From NCBI GenBank assembly GCA_964550325.1, contig CAZJYT010000017.1:1-17872 (forward strand): a DNA stretch of 17,872 nt, read 5' to 3'. The notes under the pieces are model-generated. The model was not told the origin of the DNA, ran no database searches, and saw only the letters and a list, made by a program, of their open reading frames with translations. Of this stretch, positions 1-6,639 are shown in pieces. Within the stretch, counting starts at the first letter, position 1. Each line of letters opens with the position of its first letter. The translations under genes and the position numbers were made by a program. The DNA comes from CAZJYT01 sp964550325 (lineage in GTDB: Bacteria; Patescibacteriota; Minisyncoccia; Minisyncoccales; CAZJYT01).

Positions 1-60
1 ATAGAAATTTATAGAGATTTTGAATCTAGAAGCTGGAATTATGAATCAGGAATTAATTTA

Positions 61-81
61 TTGCTTAACCTGGTTAAGCAA
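61..81. repeat. Perfect 10-bp inverted repeat
   Basis: TTGCTTAACC and GGTTAAGCAA flank a single central T. This is a perfect 21-base palindrome in otherwise low-complexity sequence. As RNA it would form a 9-bp stem with a three-base loop. No T run follows on either side, so it is not an obvious intrinsic terminator. It could be an operator or the remnant of one for a gene to the left of the window. Confidence 0.6.
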
Positions 82-219
82 CGCCCTATTCAATTAAATT
101 TCCAAATTCCAATTTTCAATTAAATTCCAATACTCAATGACCGAATTTTTAAGGATTTCTCCAATCTCCAATTAAAGCAATGACCGTAAAAAAGGACGTG
201 CACATTTTTCAATTCAACA

Positions 220-341
220 CCTCTAATTTTTAATTCTTAATTTTTGATTTTTAATCAATTTTTAATTTTTAAACATTTTAAAAATTAAAAAATTAAGAAT
301 TGAATAAAAATTAAGAAATAAAAATTAAAAAATTGTTTTAG
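220..341. repeat. Long imperfect AT-rich inverted repeat
   Basis: The left half (about 220-278) is rich in TAATTTTT words and the right half (about 283-341) is made of their complements. They centre on AACATTTT near 275-282 and align with a few small gaps. It could extrude as a cruciform or form a long weak RNA hairpin. Low complexity alone could produce much of this symmetry, so confidence is moderate. Confidence 0.45.
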
Positions 342-371
342 ATTTTTGAATTTTATTTCGGATTTTACCTC

Positions 372-401
372 CCCCGTTAGAGATTGGATTCTCTAACGGG
401 G
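372..401. repeat. Perfect 12-bp hairpin, CCCCG...CGGGG
   Basis: CCCCGTTAGAGA (372-383) and TCTCTAACGGGG (390-401) are perfect reverse complements around the loop TTGGAT. It is the most GC-rich segment of the region and stands out sharply from its surroundings. There is no T run after it on the + strand beyond GTTT, so it is not a typical terminator. It looks like a dispersed extragenic palindrome of the REP/MITE-remnant type. That class is inferred; only one copy is visible here. Confidence 0.7.
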
Positions 402-432
402 TTTAGGATTTAGGATTTCGGATTTAGGATTT
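402..432. repeat. TTTAGGA heptamer tandem repeat
   Basis: Four consecutive heptamers start at 402, 409, 416 and 423 (TTTAGGA, TTTAGGA, TTTCGGA, TTTAGGA), followed by a partial TTT. Another TTTCGGA lies at 356-362, on the other side of the hairpin. The array abuts the hairpin at 372-401 and runs directly into the TATAAT box of the rpsN promoter, so a copy-number change would alter the -35 region. Confidence 0.65.
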
Positions 433-437
433 ATAAT
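409..437 (+). promoter_or_regulatory. Putative promoter of the rpsN operon
   Basis: A perfect TATAAT occurs at 432-437. At a 17-base spacing the -35 would be TTTAGG (409-414), a weak match that lies inside the heptamer repeat. Transcription would begin near 443-445 (AGG), leaving a leader of about 125 bases before the rpsN ATG. The -10 is convincing and the -35 is not. Confidence 0.5.
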
Positions 438-443
438 GTTTTA

Positions 444-531
444 GGTGTCTCAGAACGATGTTCTGTGAAAATTAGCTTACTGAAAGTATTACTGATGTCC
501 TCAGATAGTACAAGGTCTTGTGTTTTTTTTT
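444..531 (+). promoter_or_regulatory. Possible structured leader / attenuator before rpsN
   Basis: From the predicted transcript start the RNA can form CAGAAC-GAT-GTTCTG (451-465), then a weak stem CTGA/TCAG (492-504). It ends in ACAA-GGTC-TTGT (510-521) followed after one base by nine T residues (523-531). The last element resembles a weak intrinsic terminator placed before the operon, as in attenuation of ribosomal protein genes. The family is not one I recognise, and regulation is inferred from layout only. Confidence 0.35.
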
Positions 532-568
532 AATTTTTGATATTTTTAAAAGTTATTAATTTAGAACT

Positions 569-754
569 ATGCCAACCAAAGCCCAAATTGTAAAATCATT
601 AAAATCACCAAAATATAAAAGTAGAATCATAAGGAGGTGTTTTCGGTGTGGGAGAAAGCGAGGATTTATGAGAAAATTTGGTTTATGTAGGATATGTTTT
701 AGAGAAATGGCAAATGAAGGTTTAATTCCAGGAGTAAGAAAATCTTGCTGGTAG
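569..754 (+). CDS. rpsN: 30S ribosomal protein S14, zinc-binding (type Z)
   Basis: The 61-residue protein binds 16S rRNA in the head of the small subunit. Four cysteines, C24-x2-C27 and C40-x2-C43, form the zinc ribbon of the short type-Z S14. The C-terminal GLIPGVRKSCW motif ends as in the family (PG..KxSW). Length matches the usual 61 residues. It is the first gene of its operon here, although bacteria normally have rplN-rplX-rplE directly upstream. No Shine-Dalgarno sequence precedes the ATG (AATTTAGAACT). rpsH follows after 15 bases. Confidence 0.97.
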   Translation: MPTKAQIVKSLKSPKYKSRIIRRCFRCGRKRGFMRKFGLCRICFREMANEGLIPGVRKSCW

Positions 755-769
755 TTTTTTATTAAAATT

Positions 770-1156
770 ATGGATCCAATTGCCAATATGTTAACCTCAA
801 TAAGGAATGCCTTAGCAGTGAAAAAAGAGACAGTAAAAGTCCCTTTTTCTAATCTGAAGCTTGAAATTGCCAAAATTTTAGAAAGAGAAGGATGGATAAA
901 AAAGGCAGAGAAAAAGGGGAGAAGAAAAAAATATATCCTTTTGACCCTAAAGTATGATGAAGAGGGAGAGCCTATTATTTCTGGATTAAAAAGGATTTCA
1001 AAACAAGGCCAGAGGATTTATAAAGGATGGAAAGAAATAAAAAAGGTAAAGGGTGGTTATGGATTAGCAATCATTTCAACTTCTAAGGGTATAATAACCA
1101 ATAAAGAAGCGAGAAAAAATAAGATCGGAGGGGAGATAATTTGTGAAATATGGTAA
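770..1156 (+). CDS. rpsH: 30S ribosomal protein S8
   Basis: This 128-residue protein is a primary 16S rRNA binder of the small-subunit platform. It starts with the family signature DPIANMLTSIRNA. It contains YxGW-like and STSKGI(I)TNKEAR segments near the C-terminus and ends GGEIICEIW, close to the usual GGE(V/I)LCxVW. Length is normal (about 130). In other bacteria S8 is the translational repressor of the spc operon; no S8-site mimic could be identified here by eye. It sits 15 bases after rpsN and 15 before rplF. Confidence 0.97.
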   Translation: MDPIANMLTSIRNALAVKKETVKVPFSNLKLEIAKILEREGWIKKAEKKGRRKKYILLTLKYDEEGEPIISGLKRISKQGQRIYKGWKEIKKVKGGYGLAIISTSKGIITNKEARKNKIGGEIICEIW

Positions 1157-1171
1157 TTTTAAAAATAAATT

Positions 1172-1711
1172 ATGTCTAAAATTGGAAAGAGACCAATTGA
1201 GATACCAAAAGATGTAAAAGTAGAGATAGAGGATAATCTGGTGATTGTAAAGGGAAAAAAGGGAGAGTTAAAGAGAGAGATTAGATCAGAGGTAGAGGTG
1301 AAGGTGGCTGAGAATCAAATCTCTGTTTTACCCAAAATTAAGACAAAAAAAACAAAAGCCTTTTGGGGGCTAACAAGAGCACTCTTAGCAAATATGGTAG
1401 AGGGAGTGAGTAGAGGCTTTGAAAAGAAATTACAGATTGAGGGGTTGGGGTACCGTGCCCAGATGGAAGGAGAGAACCTAATTTTATATGTTGGATTTTC
1501 ACATCCCATAAAGGTTTCTCCACCAGAGGGAATAAAATTTTCAGTAGAAAAAAACATCATTTCTATTTCTGGAATTGATAAAGAATTGGTGGGGCAAACT
1601 GCAGCTAAAATAAGGAGCATTAGACCCCCAGAGCCCTATAAGGGAAAGGGAATAAGATATTTGGGAGAGAAAATTAGAAAAAAAATAGGAAAGAAAGCAG
1701 CTACTAAATGA
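1172..1711 (+). CDS. rplF: 50S ribosomal protein L6
   Basis: The 179-residue protein has the two-fold L6 repeat. The first half starts MSKIGKRPIEIPKDVKV and the second carries the VGFSHPI and ISGIDKELVGQTAAKIRSIRPPEPYKGKGIRY signatures (quoted in part; about residues 98-162). L6 lies near the sarcin-ricin loop and the stalk base of the large subunit. Length is normal. The gene ends in an ATGA overlap (1708-1711) with rplR, suggesting coupled translation. The region before the ATG (AAAATAAATT) lacks a Shine-Dalgarno sequence. Confidence 0.97.
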   Translation: MSKIGKRPIEIPKDVKVEIEDNLVIVKGKKGELKREIRSEVEVKVAENQISVLPKIKTKKTKAFWGLTRALLANMVEGVSRGFEKKLQIEGLGYRAQMEGENLILYVGFSHPIKVSPPEGIKFSVEKNIISISGIDKELVGQTAAKIRSIRPPEPYKGKGIRYLGEKIRKKIGKKAATK

Positions 1712-2067
1712 TGAAAAGAGAGATAAAAAAGCTAAAAAGAGAAAGGAGGCACAAAAGAGTAAGAAAAAAGGCCTTTGGTACCGCAGAAAGACCGCGCCTT
1801 TGTGTTTTTAGGTCAAACAAACACATTTATGCCCAATTAATAGATGATGAAAAAGGAAAGACTCTTTTTTCAGCTAATGATATCCAATTGAAGAGTGAAA
1901 AGAAATTGGTGAAAACAGAGAGAGCCAGAGAGGTAGGAAAATTAATTGCTAAGAAAGCCTTAGAAAGAGGAATTAGAAAGGTTGTTTTTGATAGAGGAGG
2001 ATATAAATATCACGGAAGAATAAGGGCTTTAGCAGAAGGATCAAGAGAAGGAGGGTTGAAATTTTAA
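1708..2067 (+). CDS. rplR: 50S ribosomal protein L18
   Basis: The 119-residue protein binds 5S rRNA in the central protuberance. Recognisable family features are a basic N-terminus (KRERRHKRVRKK), the ERPRLCVFRSNKHIYAQLIDD block at about residues 27-47, and the C-terminal VVFDRGGYKYHGRIRALAEG segment before the GLKF end. Two ATGs are adjacent at 1708 and 1711. The first overlaps the rplF stop and either could be used. rpsE follows after 11 bases. Confidence 0.97.
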   Translation: MMKREIKKLKRERRHKRVRKKAFGTAERPRLCVFRSNKHIYAQLIDDEKGKTLFSANDIQLKSEKKLVKTERAREVGKLIAKKALERGIRKVVFDRGGYKYHGRIRALAEGSREGGLKF

Positions 2068-2078
2068 AATTAATTCTT

Positions 2079-2558
2079 ATGAAAAACAAGCAATCATCAC
2101 CTTCAAACAATGAGGAAGAAAAACTGGAATCCAAACTCTTTGATTTATCTCGGGTTTCTCATACCCGAGCGGGAGGAAAAAAGTTGAGATTCCGAGCAGT
2201 AATAATTGTGGGAAATAAAAAAGGAAAGGTAGGATTAGGGGTTGCTTCTGGTTTGGATGTAGCTCAAGCCATTGAAAAAGCTACTTTTCAAGCCAAAAAA
2301 AATCTAATAGAGGTCCCGATTGTAGAAGGAACCATTCCCCATGAGGTATCTGCTAAATTTGGACCTGCCAAGGTCCTGCTTAAACCTCAAAGAAAAAATC
2401 GGGGATTGGTAGCAGGAGGAACAGTAAGAGTAATTTGTCAATTGGCAGGAATAAAAGATATTTCTTCAAAAATTTTATCTAAGACCTCAAATAAATTGAA
2501 TAATGCCAGGGCGACAATATTAGCATTAAAAAAACTAAAAATAAAAAAACAAAAATAA
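2079..2558 (+). CDS. rpsE: 30S ribosomal protein S5
   Basis: This 159-residue protein takes part in decoding fidelity at the mRNA entry side of the small subunit. After a variable acidic N-terminus, the double-stranded-RNA-binding fold spans about residues 20-85, with RAVIIVGNKKGKVGLGVASG and the ANKATFQAKKN-like segment. The C-terminal S5 domain follows, with VRVICQLAGIKDISSKILSKT (quoted in part). In most bacteria rpmD (L30) would come next, but rplO starts 7 bases later, so L30 is missing. Confidence 0.97.
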   Translation: MKNKQSSPSNNEEEKLESKLFDLSRVSHTRAGGKKLRFRAVIIVGNKKGKVGLGVASGLDVAQAIEKATFQAKKNLIEVPIVEGTIPHEVSAKFGPAKVLLKPQRKNRGLVAGGTVRVICQLAGIKDISSKILSKTSNKLNNARATILALKKLKIKKQK

Positions 2559-2565
2559 AAATACT

Positions 2566-2997
2566 ATGCAGTTTTATGAGCTAAAGCCAGTCCATAAATT
2601 AAAGAAAAAGAAGAGAAAAGGAAGAGGTGGTAAGAAAGGAACCTATTCTGGGAGAGGAGTGAAAGGGCAAAAGGCGAGGGCTGGAAGAAAGCTAAAGCCA
2701 ATCATTAGAGAGATTCTTAAAAAATATCCAAAATTAAGAGGCTATAGGTTTAAAAGTAAAAAAGAAAAACCAGCAATTTTGAATTTAGAGGTTTTAGAAG
2801 AAAAATTTAATTCTGGGGATAAGGTGACCCCTAAGATTTTGGTAGAGAAAAAGATTATTAGAAAAAGAGGGGGAAAGATTCCTCAAGTTAAAATTTTAGC
2901 CAGGGGGAACCTTACCAAAACCCTAACCATTGAAGGGTGCCTCTTTTCTAAAAAGGCAAAGGAATTAATTGAAAAGTGTCATGGAGTTATTAAATAA
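2566..2997 (+). CDS. rplO: 50S ribosomal protein L15
   Basis: The 143-residue protein has the long basic glycine-rich N-terminal extension of L15 (about residues 14-42, with RGGKKGTYSGRGVKGQKAR), which reaches into 23S rRNA. The globular domain ends with the signature KGNLTK-like/VEGxxFSKxAxE(L/I)IE segment near residues 115-138. Length is typical. The 3' end overlaps the preferred secY start by 17 bases. No Shine-Dalgarno sequence precedes the ATG (AAATAAAAATACT). Confidence 0.96.
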   Translation: MQFYELKPVHKLKKKKRKGRGGKKGTYSGRGVKGQKARAGRKLKPIIREILKKYPKLRGYRFKSKKEKPAILNLEVLEEKFNSGDKVTPKILVEKKIIRKRGGKIPQVKILARGNLTKTLTIEGCLFSKKAKELIEKCHGVIK

Positions 2998-4276
2998 ATT
3001 CTCAGAAATTTTTAGAATTAGAGATTTAAGAGTGAAAATCCTCTTTATCTTAGGAGTTTTTGTAATTTTCCGGATAATGGCTAATATTCCCATCCCTGGG
3101 GTTGAAAAGCATAATTTAGAACTCTTTTTTGAAAAATTTCAGGTGTTTGGTCTTTTAAATATATTTACAGGAGGAGCCCTTCAAAATCTTTCAATTGCAA
3201 TGTTGGGATTAGGGCCTTATATTACCGCGGTAATTATTTTTCAACTTTTAACAATGATTTTTCCTCAATTGGAAAAGCTTTATAAAGAAGAGGGAGAAGC
3301 AGGAAGAAGGAAGTTTAATCAGTATTGCCGGATTGCTACTGTTCCCTTAGCTTCTCTTCAGGCTTTCGGAATGCTTAATCTTTTACAACGTCAAAAGGTT
3401 CTTCCCGCCCTTTCTCCAATTGATTTAATTACCTCTATCATTACTATTACCGCTGGATGTTTATTTTTAATGTGGCTTGGAGAACTAATTTCAGAAAAAG
3501 GAATTGGAGATGGAGTTTCTCTCTTAATTTTTGCTGGAATTGTTGCCGAATTTCCATTAAATATATATCAGGCAGGAGTTGATCTTTCCTCAAATCCCGG
3601 CAAACTTCCTTCTTATTTGTTTTTTCTGGTAATTTCTCTTATTATTATCACCGGGGTAGTAATCGTTAATGAGACAAGGAGAAATATCCCCATCTCTTAT
3701 AGTAAAAGGGTAAGAGGAATGAAAATGTATGGAGGAGTTTCTACCTATTTGCCTCTAAATATAAATCCTGCAGGAGTGATTCCCATTATTTTTGCTTTGG
3801 CGATAGTTCTTTTTCCCAATATGATAGGCCACTTTCTCGTGGGAGCAGGAGGGGTGATAGGCTATTTTGGGGAAAAATTGATTAGTTTTTTTGATCCCCA
3901 AAGAAATTTCTTAGGATATGCAATTTCTCTTTTTGTCTTAGTGGTTATTTTTACCTTTTTTTACACAATGGTTACTTTTGATCCAAAGACGGTTGCCAAT
4001 AATCTTAAAAAAGTAGGAGGATTTATTCCAGGAATAAGACCAGGGAGAGCCACCGCAGAGTATCTTAGCTTTATCTTAAATAGAATCCTTTTATTTGGAA
4101 GTATTTTTTTAGGAATAATTGCCATTTTACCTCATATTGTAGCTACTTTTACTGGGGTAAAGACCTTTTCTTTTTTAATAGGGGGAACCTCCCTTCTAAT
4201 TATAGTGGCGGTAGTCTTAGATACCTGGAGACGAATTAATACCCAATTGGAAATGCATGAATATGAAAAGCTTTAA
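2981..4276 (+). CDS. secY: Protein translocase channel subunit SecY
   Basis: SecY is the pore of the general secretion system in the cytoplasmic membrane. The 431-residue protein shows about ten hydrophobic membrane segments and the conserved cytoplasmic signatures GEAGRRKFNQYCRIATV, GIGDGVSLLIFAGIV, RGMKMYGGVSTYLPL followed by NPAGVIPIIFA, and GIRPGRATAEYL. A TTG at 2969 would add four residues. I prefer the ATG at 2981 because its MELLNKFSEIFRI start resembles family N-termini. The start overlaps rplO by 17 bases and the end overlaps adk by 20, so the three are probably translationally coupled. Confidence 0.97.
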   Translation: MELLNKFSEIFRIRDLRVKILFILGVFVIFRIMANIPIPGVEKHNLELFFEKFQVFGLLNIFTGGALQNLSIAMLGLGPYITAVIIFQLLTMIFPQLEKLYKEEGEAGRRKFNQYCRIATVPLASLQAFGMLNLLQRQKVLPALSPIDLITSIITITAGCLFLMWLGELISEKGIGDGVSLLIFAGIVAEFPLNIYQAGVDLSSNPGKLPSYLFFLVISLIIITGVVIVNETRRNIPISYSKRVRGMKMYGGVSTYLPLNINPAGVIPIIFALAIVLFPNMIGHFLVGAGGVIGYFGEKLISFFDPQRNFLGYAISLFVLVVIFTFFYTMVTFDPKTVANNLKKVGGFIPGIRPGRATAEYLSFILNRILLFGSIFLGIIAILPHIVATFTGVKTFSFLIGGTSLLIIVAVVLDTWRRINTQLEMHEYEKL

Positions 4277-5006
4277 GAATCTTCCTCAAATAATTATTTT
4301 ATTGGGTCCCCCGGGAGCAGGAAAGGGAACCCAGGCTGAATTGTTATCTGAGAGGTTAAATTTATATTATTTGGAGACAAGTAAAATCATTGAGAAAGAG
4401 GTGATGAATGCAAAAAAGAATGAGTTTGTAGAAATTGGAGGAAAAAGATACCCTCTTTCAAAAGAAAAGAAATTATGGAAGACTGGAAAGCTGTGTACGC
4501 CAGAAGTAGTAACCTTTTGGATAAAAAATAAAATTAAGGAGTTGGCAAATGAGAAAAAGAAAATAATATTTGCTGGTTCCCCGAGAACACTTTATGAAGC
4601 AAAAGAAATTCTCCCCTTACTTAAAAAGTTATACGGATTAGAAAATATTAGGGTCTTGCTTTTAGAAATTCCTCCCCAAGAGACTATTTTTCGGAATTCT
4701 CATCGGAGAATTTGTGAATTAATGCGTCATCCCATTTTGTATTCTAAAGAAACTGCAAATTTAAAAAGATGCCCACTTGATGGTTCAAAATTAATAAGAA
4801 GAAAGGGATTAGATGACCCAGAAGTGATAAAAATAAGGATTGAGGAATATAAAAAAAGAACCCTTCCAGTAGTGGATTATCTTAAAAAAGAAGGAATAAA
4901 AGTAGAGAAAATTTCTGCTTCTGGTTCTCCAGCTGAGGTCTTTAATAAAATTATTAGAATCTTAAAATGCCAATCACAATCAAGAACCAAAAAGAAATTG
5001 AAGTAA
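4257..5006 (+). CDS. adk: Divergent adenylate kinase-family nucleoside monophosphate kinase
   Basis: Adenylate kinase interconverts ATP, AMP and ADP; adk normally sits between secY and map, as here. The P-loop GPPGAGKGT is at residues 17-25. A zinc-type LID begins at HRRIC, has a histidine and a second cysteine (RHP, KRCPLDG), and is followed by the RIEEYKKRTLPVVDYL helix. The protein is longer (249) than the usual 215 or so. By eye the AMP-site motif TGDMLR reads TSKIIE (41-46), and DGFPR reads AGSPR (106-110). Two usual AMP-contact residues are therefore replaced and the acceptor may differ. The gene overlaps secY by 20 bases and map by 40. Confidence 0.85.
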   Translation: MNMKSFKNLPQIIILLGPPGAGKGTQAELLSERLNLYYLETSKIIEKEVMNAKKNEFVEIGGKRYPLSKEKKLWKTGKLCTPEVVTFWIKNKIKELANEKKKIIFAGSPRTLYEAKEILPLLKKLYGLENIRVLLLEIPPQETIFRNSHRRICELMRHPILYSKETANLKRCPLDGSKLIRRKGLDDPEVIKIRIEEYKKRTLPVVDYLKKEGIKVEKISASGSPAEVFNKIIRILKCQSQSRTKKKLK

Positions 5007-5716
5007 TGTCAGAAGGAGGGAAAATCTTAGCCCTGATTATTAAAAGATTAGAAAAGATGGTAAGACCAGGAATCAAGACAGAAGAATTAGAAAAGAAGGT
5101 CCAAGAATTAATTTCCGAATACAAGGTTAAACCATCATTTAAGAATTATCAGGGTTTTCCTGCTTGTTTATGTGTATGCGTAAATGAGGAAGTAGTCCAT
5201 GTTCCTCCTTCAAAAAGGGTTTTAAAAAAAGGAGATATTGTTTCACTGGATTTAGGAATAATTCATAAAGGATTTCATAGTGATATGGCAGTTACTTTGG
5301 GAGTGGAAGAAATCTCTTTTGAGGCTAAAAGGCTAATTAGGATTACGAAAAAAGCTCTGAAATTGGCAATTAAAAAAACAAGACCAGGGAACACCATTGG
5401 TGATATTGGAGAGACTATTCAAAGATATGTAGAGTCGCAGGGTTTAAATGTAATAAAAGAATTATGTGGGCATGGAATTGGAAGAAGGCTTCATGAGGAT
5501 CCTCAAGTTTTAAATTATGGGAAGCGTCACCAAGGGGAAAGGTTAATAGAGGGAATGACAATTTGCATTGAGCCCATGGTCTCTCTTGGAAGCGGAAGAA
5601 TAAAAAAGACACCAGATGGCTTTGGATATCAGACAGAAGATGGTGCTCTCTCTGCTCATTTTGAACATACCTTAGCTATTACTAAAAAAGGTTGTAAGAT
5701 TTTGACGATTTGTTGA
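4967..5716 (+). CDS. map: Methionine aminopeptidase, type I
   Basis: This enzyme removes the initiator methionine from new proteins in the cytosol. The 249-residue protein has the pita-bread fold with all five metal ligands: D95 (SLDLG), D106 (HSDMAVT), H169 (CGHGIG), E202 (IEPM) and E233 (HFEHT). H78 lies in the NEEVVHVPP motif and H176 follows the GIGRRLHEDP segment. Length is typical of the short type I form with no N-terminal zinc extension. It overlaps adk by 40 bases. The gene ends with TGA, which shows that TGA is a stop in this organism. Confidence 0.97.
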   Translation: MPITIKNQKEIEVMSEGGKILALIIKRLEKMVRPGIKTEELEKKVQELISEYKVKPSFKNYQGFPACLCVCVNEEVVHVPPSKRVLKKGDIVSLDLGIIHKGFHSDMAVTLGVEEISFEAKRLIRITKKALKLAIKKTRPGNTIGDIGETIQRYVESQGLNVIKELCGHGIGRRLHEDPQVLNYGKRHQGERLIEGMTICIEPMVSLGSGRIKKTPDGFGYQTEDGALSAHFEHTLAITKKGCKILTIC

Positions 5717-5734
5717 GGCTCTCTTTTTCAAATC

Positions 5735-6628
5735 TTGGAACCTTCTTTTAAATTTAAAAGAGAAATTAAAAAGGTTTTACCTGGAGTTAAGGAAGGTGTT
5801 TTATTAAAAAATTGGACCACTTTTAGGATTGGGGGGAAAGCAAACTACTTTTTTGAAGCAAAAAATAAAAGAGAGTTAATTAAAGCTATTGAAGTAGCAA
5901 AAAAATACAAAATACCATTTTTTATTTTAGGAGGAGGAAGCAATGTTTTAGTAGCAGATGAGGGTTTTGAGGGAATGGTAATAAAATATGGAGAGAGTCT
6001 TTCTCTTTATGTCTTCAAGGGATTGGACTGGGCAGCTGGAATCCCAGGAACGATTGAGGGAGCGGTTTATGGAAATGCCAGTGCCTTTTCTCACTCTATG
6101 GAAGAAGTAGTGAAGGAGGTAGAGGTATATGATACCAAGAGAAAAAAAATAAAAATTTTTAAAAATAAGGATTGTAAATTTGGTTATAGAGAGAGTATTT
6201 TTAAAAAAAACAAAAGTTTGATAATCCTTTCTGTAAGAATTAGAACAAAAAAAAGCAATCTCCAAAAAATAAAAGAATACTTAGAATATAGAAAAAACCA
6301 CCATCCTCAATTGCCTTCTATAGGTTGTATCTTTAAGAATTTTCAATTTAAGATTACTGAATTTAGGAAGTTAATCAAAAAGTTTCCTCAAATGAGACAG
6401 TTTGAAAAAAAGGGAGAAATTCCCACCGCCTTTTTAATTGCAGGATGTGGGTTAAAAGGAAAAAGGATTAGAGAGGTGCAGATATCTGAGAAACATCCAA
6501 ACTTTATTGTAAATTTAGGAAAAGGAAAGGCAAAGGATGTAAGAGAATTAATTTCTTTAGCTAAAAAGAAGGTGAAGGAGAGGTATGGAATAGAAATAAA
6601 GGAAGAAATCCAATATTTAGGGTTTTAA
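5735..6628 (+). CDS. murB: UDP-N-acetylenolpyruvoylglucosamine reductase
   Basis: MurB reduces UDP-GlcNAc-enolpyruvate to UDP-MurNAc with NADPH and FAD, a committed step of peptidoglycan synthesis. Visible motifs are TTFRIGGKA, GGGSN (66-70), AAGIPGT, GYRESIF, GCIFKN and the C-terminal SEKHPNFIVN and EEIQYLG. The start is TTG at 5735: the map stop at 5714-5716 is in the same frame, no ATG lies between, and the next in-frame ATG falls inside the FAD domain. The position of the catalytic serine is Cys198. Between GESLSLYV (about 86-93) and FKGLDWAAGIPG, roughly 20 residues usual in the family (the AGxxLxxLV helix) seem to be absent. Length is 297. Confidence 0.92.
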   Translation: MEPSFKFKREIKKVLPGVKEGVLLKNWTTFRIGGKANYFFEAKNKRELIKAIEVAKKYKIPFFILGGGSNVLVADEGFEGMVIKYGESLSLYVFKGLDWAAGIPGTIEGAVYGNASAFSHSMEEVVKEVEVYDTKRKKIKIFKNKDCKFGYRESIFKKNKSLIILSVRIRTKKSNLQKIKEYLEYRKNHHPQLPSIGCIFKNFQFKITEFRKLIKKFPQMRQFEKKGEIPTAFLIAGCGLKGKRIREVQISEKHPNFIVNLGKGKAKDVRELISLAKKKVKERYGIEIKEEIQYLGF

Positions 6629-6639
6629 AAACCTTCTCA

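Larger units (their letters stand above)
1..440. other. Gene-free AT-rich repeat region upstream of rpsN
   Basis: I see no credible coding frame on either strand before rpsN at 569. The stretch is built of degenerate short repeats: CCAAT/TTCAAT-type words at about 90-175, TAATTTTT/AAAAATTA words at 220-341, and TTTAGGA heptamers near 402-432. The genes that normally precede rpsN (rplN, rplX, rplE) are not here. Repeat-rich AT spacers of this kind are typical of CPR genomes. Separate entries describe the individual elements. Confidence 0.75.

Noticed and set aside
402..432. TTTAGGA repeats as eukaryote-like telomere sequence
   Set aside because: Only about four degenerate units next to a bacterial ribosomal operon; similarity to plant telomere units is chance.
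2969..2980. TTG start of secY four codons upstream
   Set aside because: The ATG at 2981 gives a family-like N-terminus; the TTG lies further inside rplO. It cannot be fully excluded.
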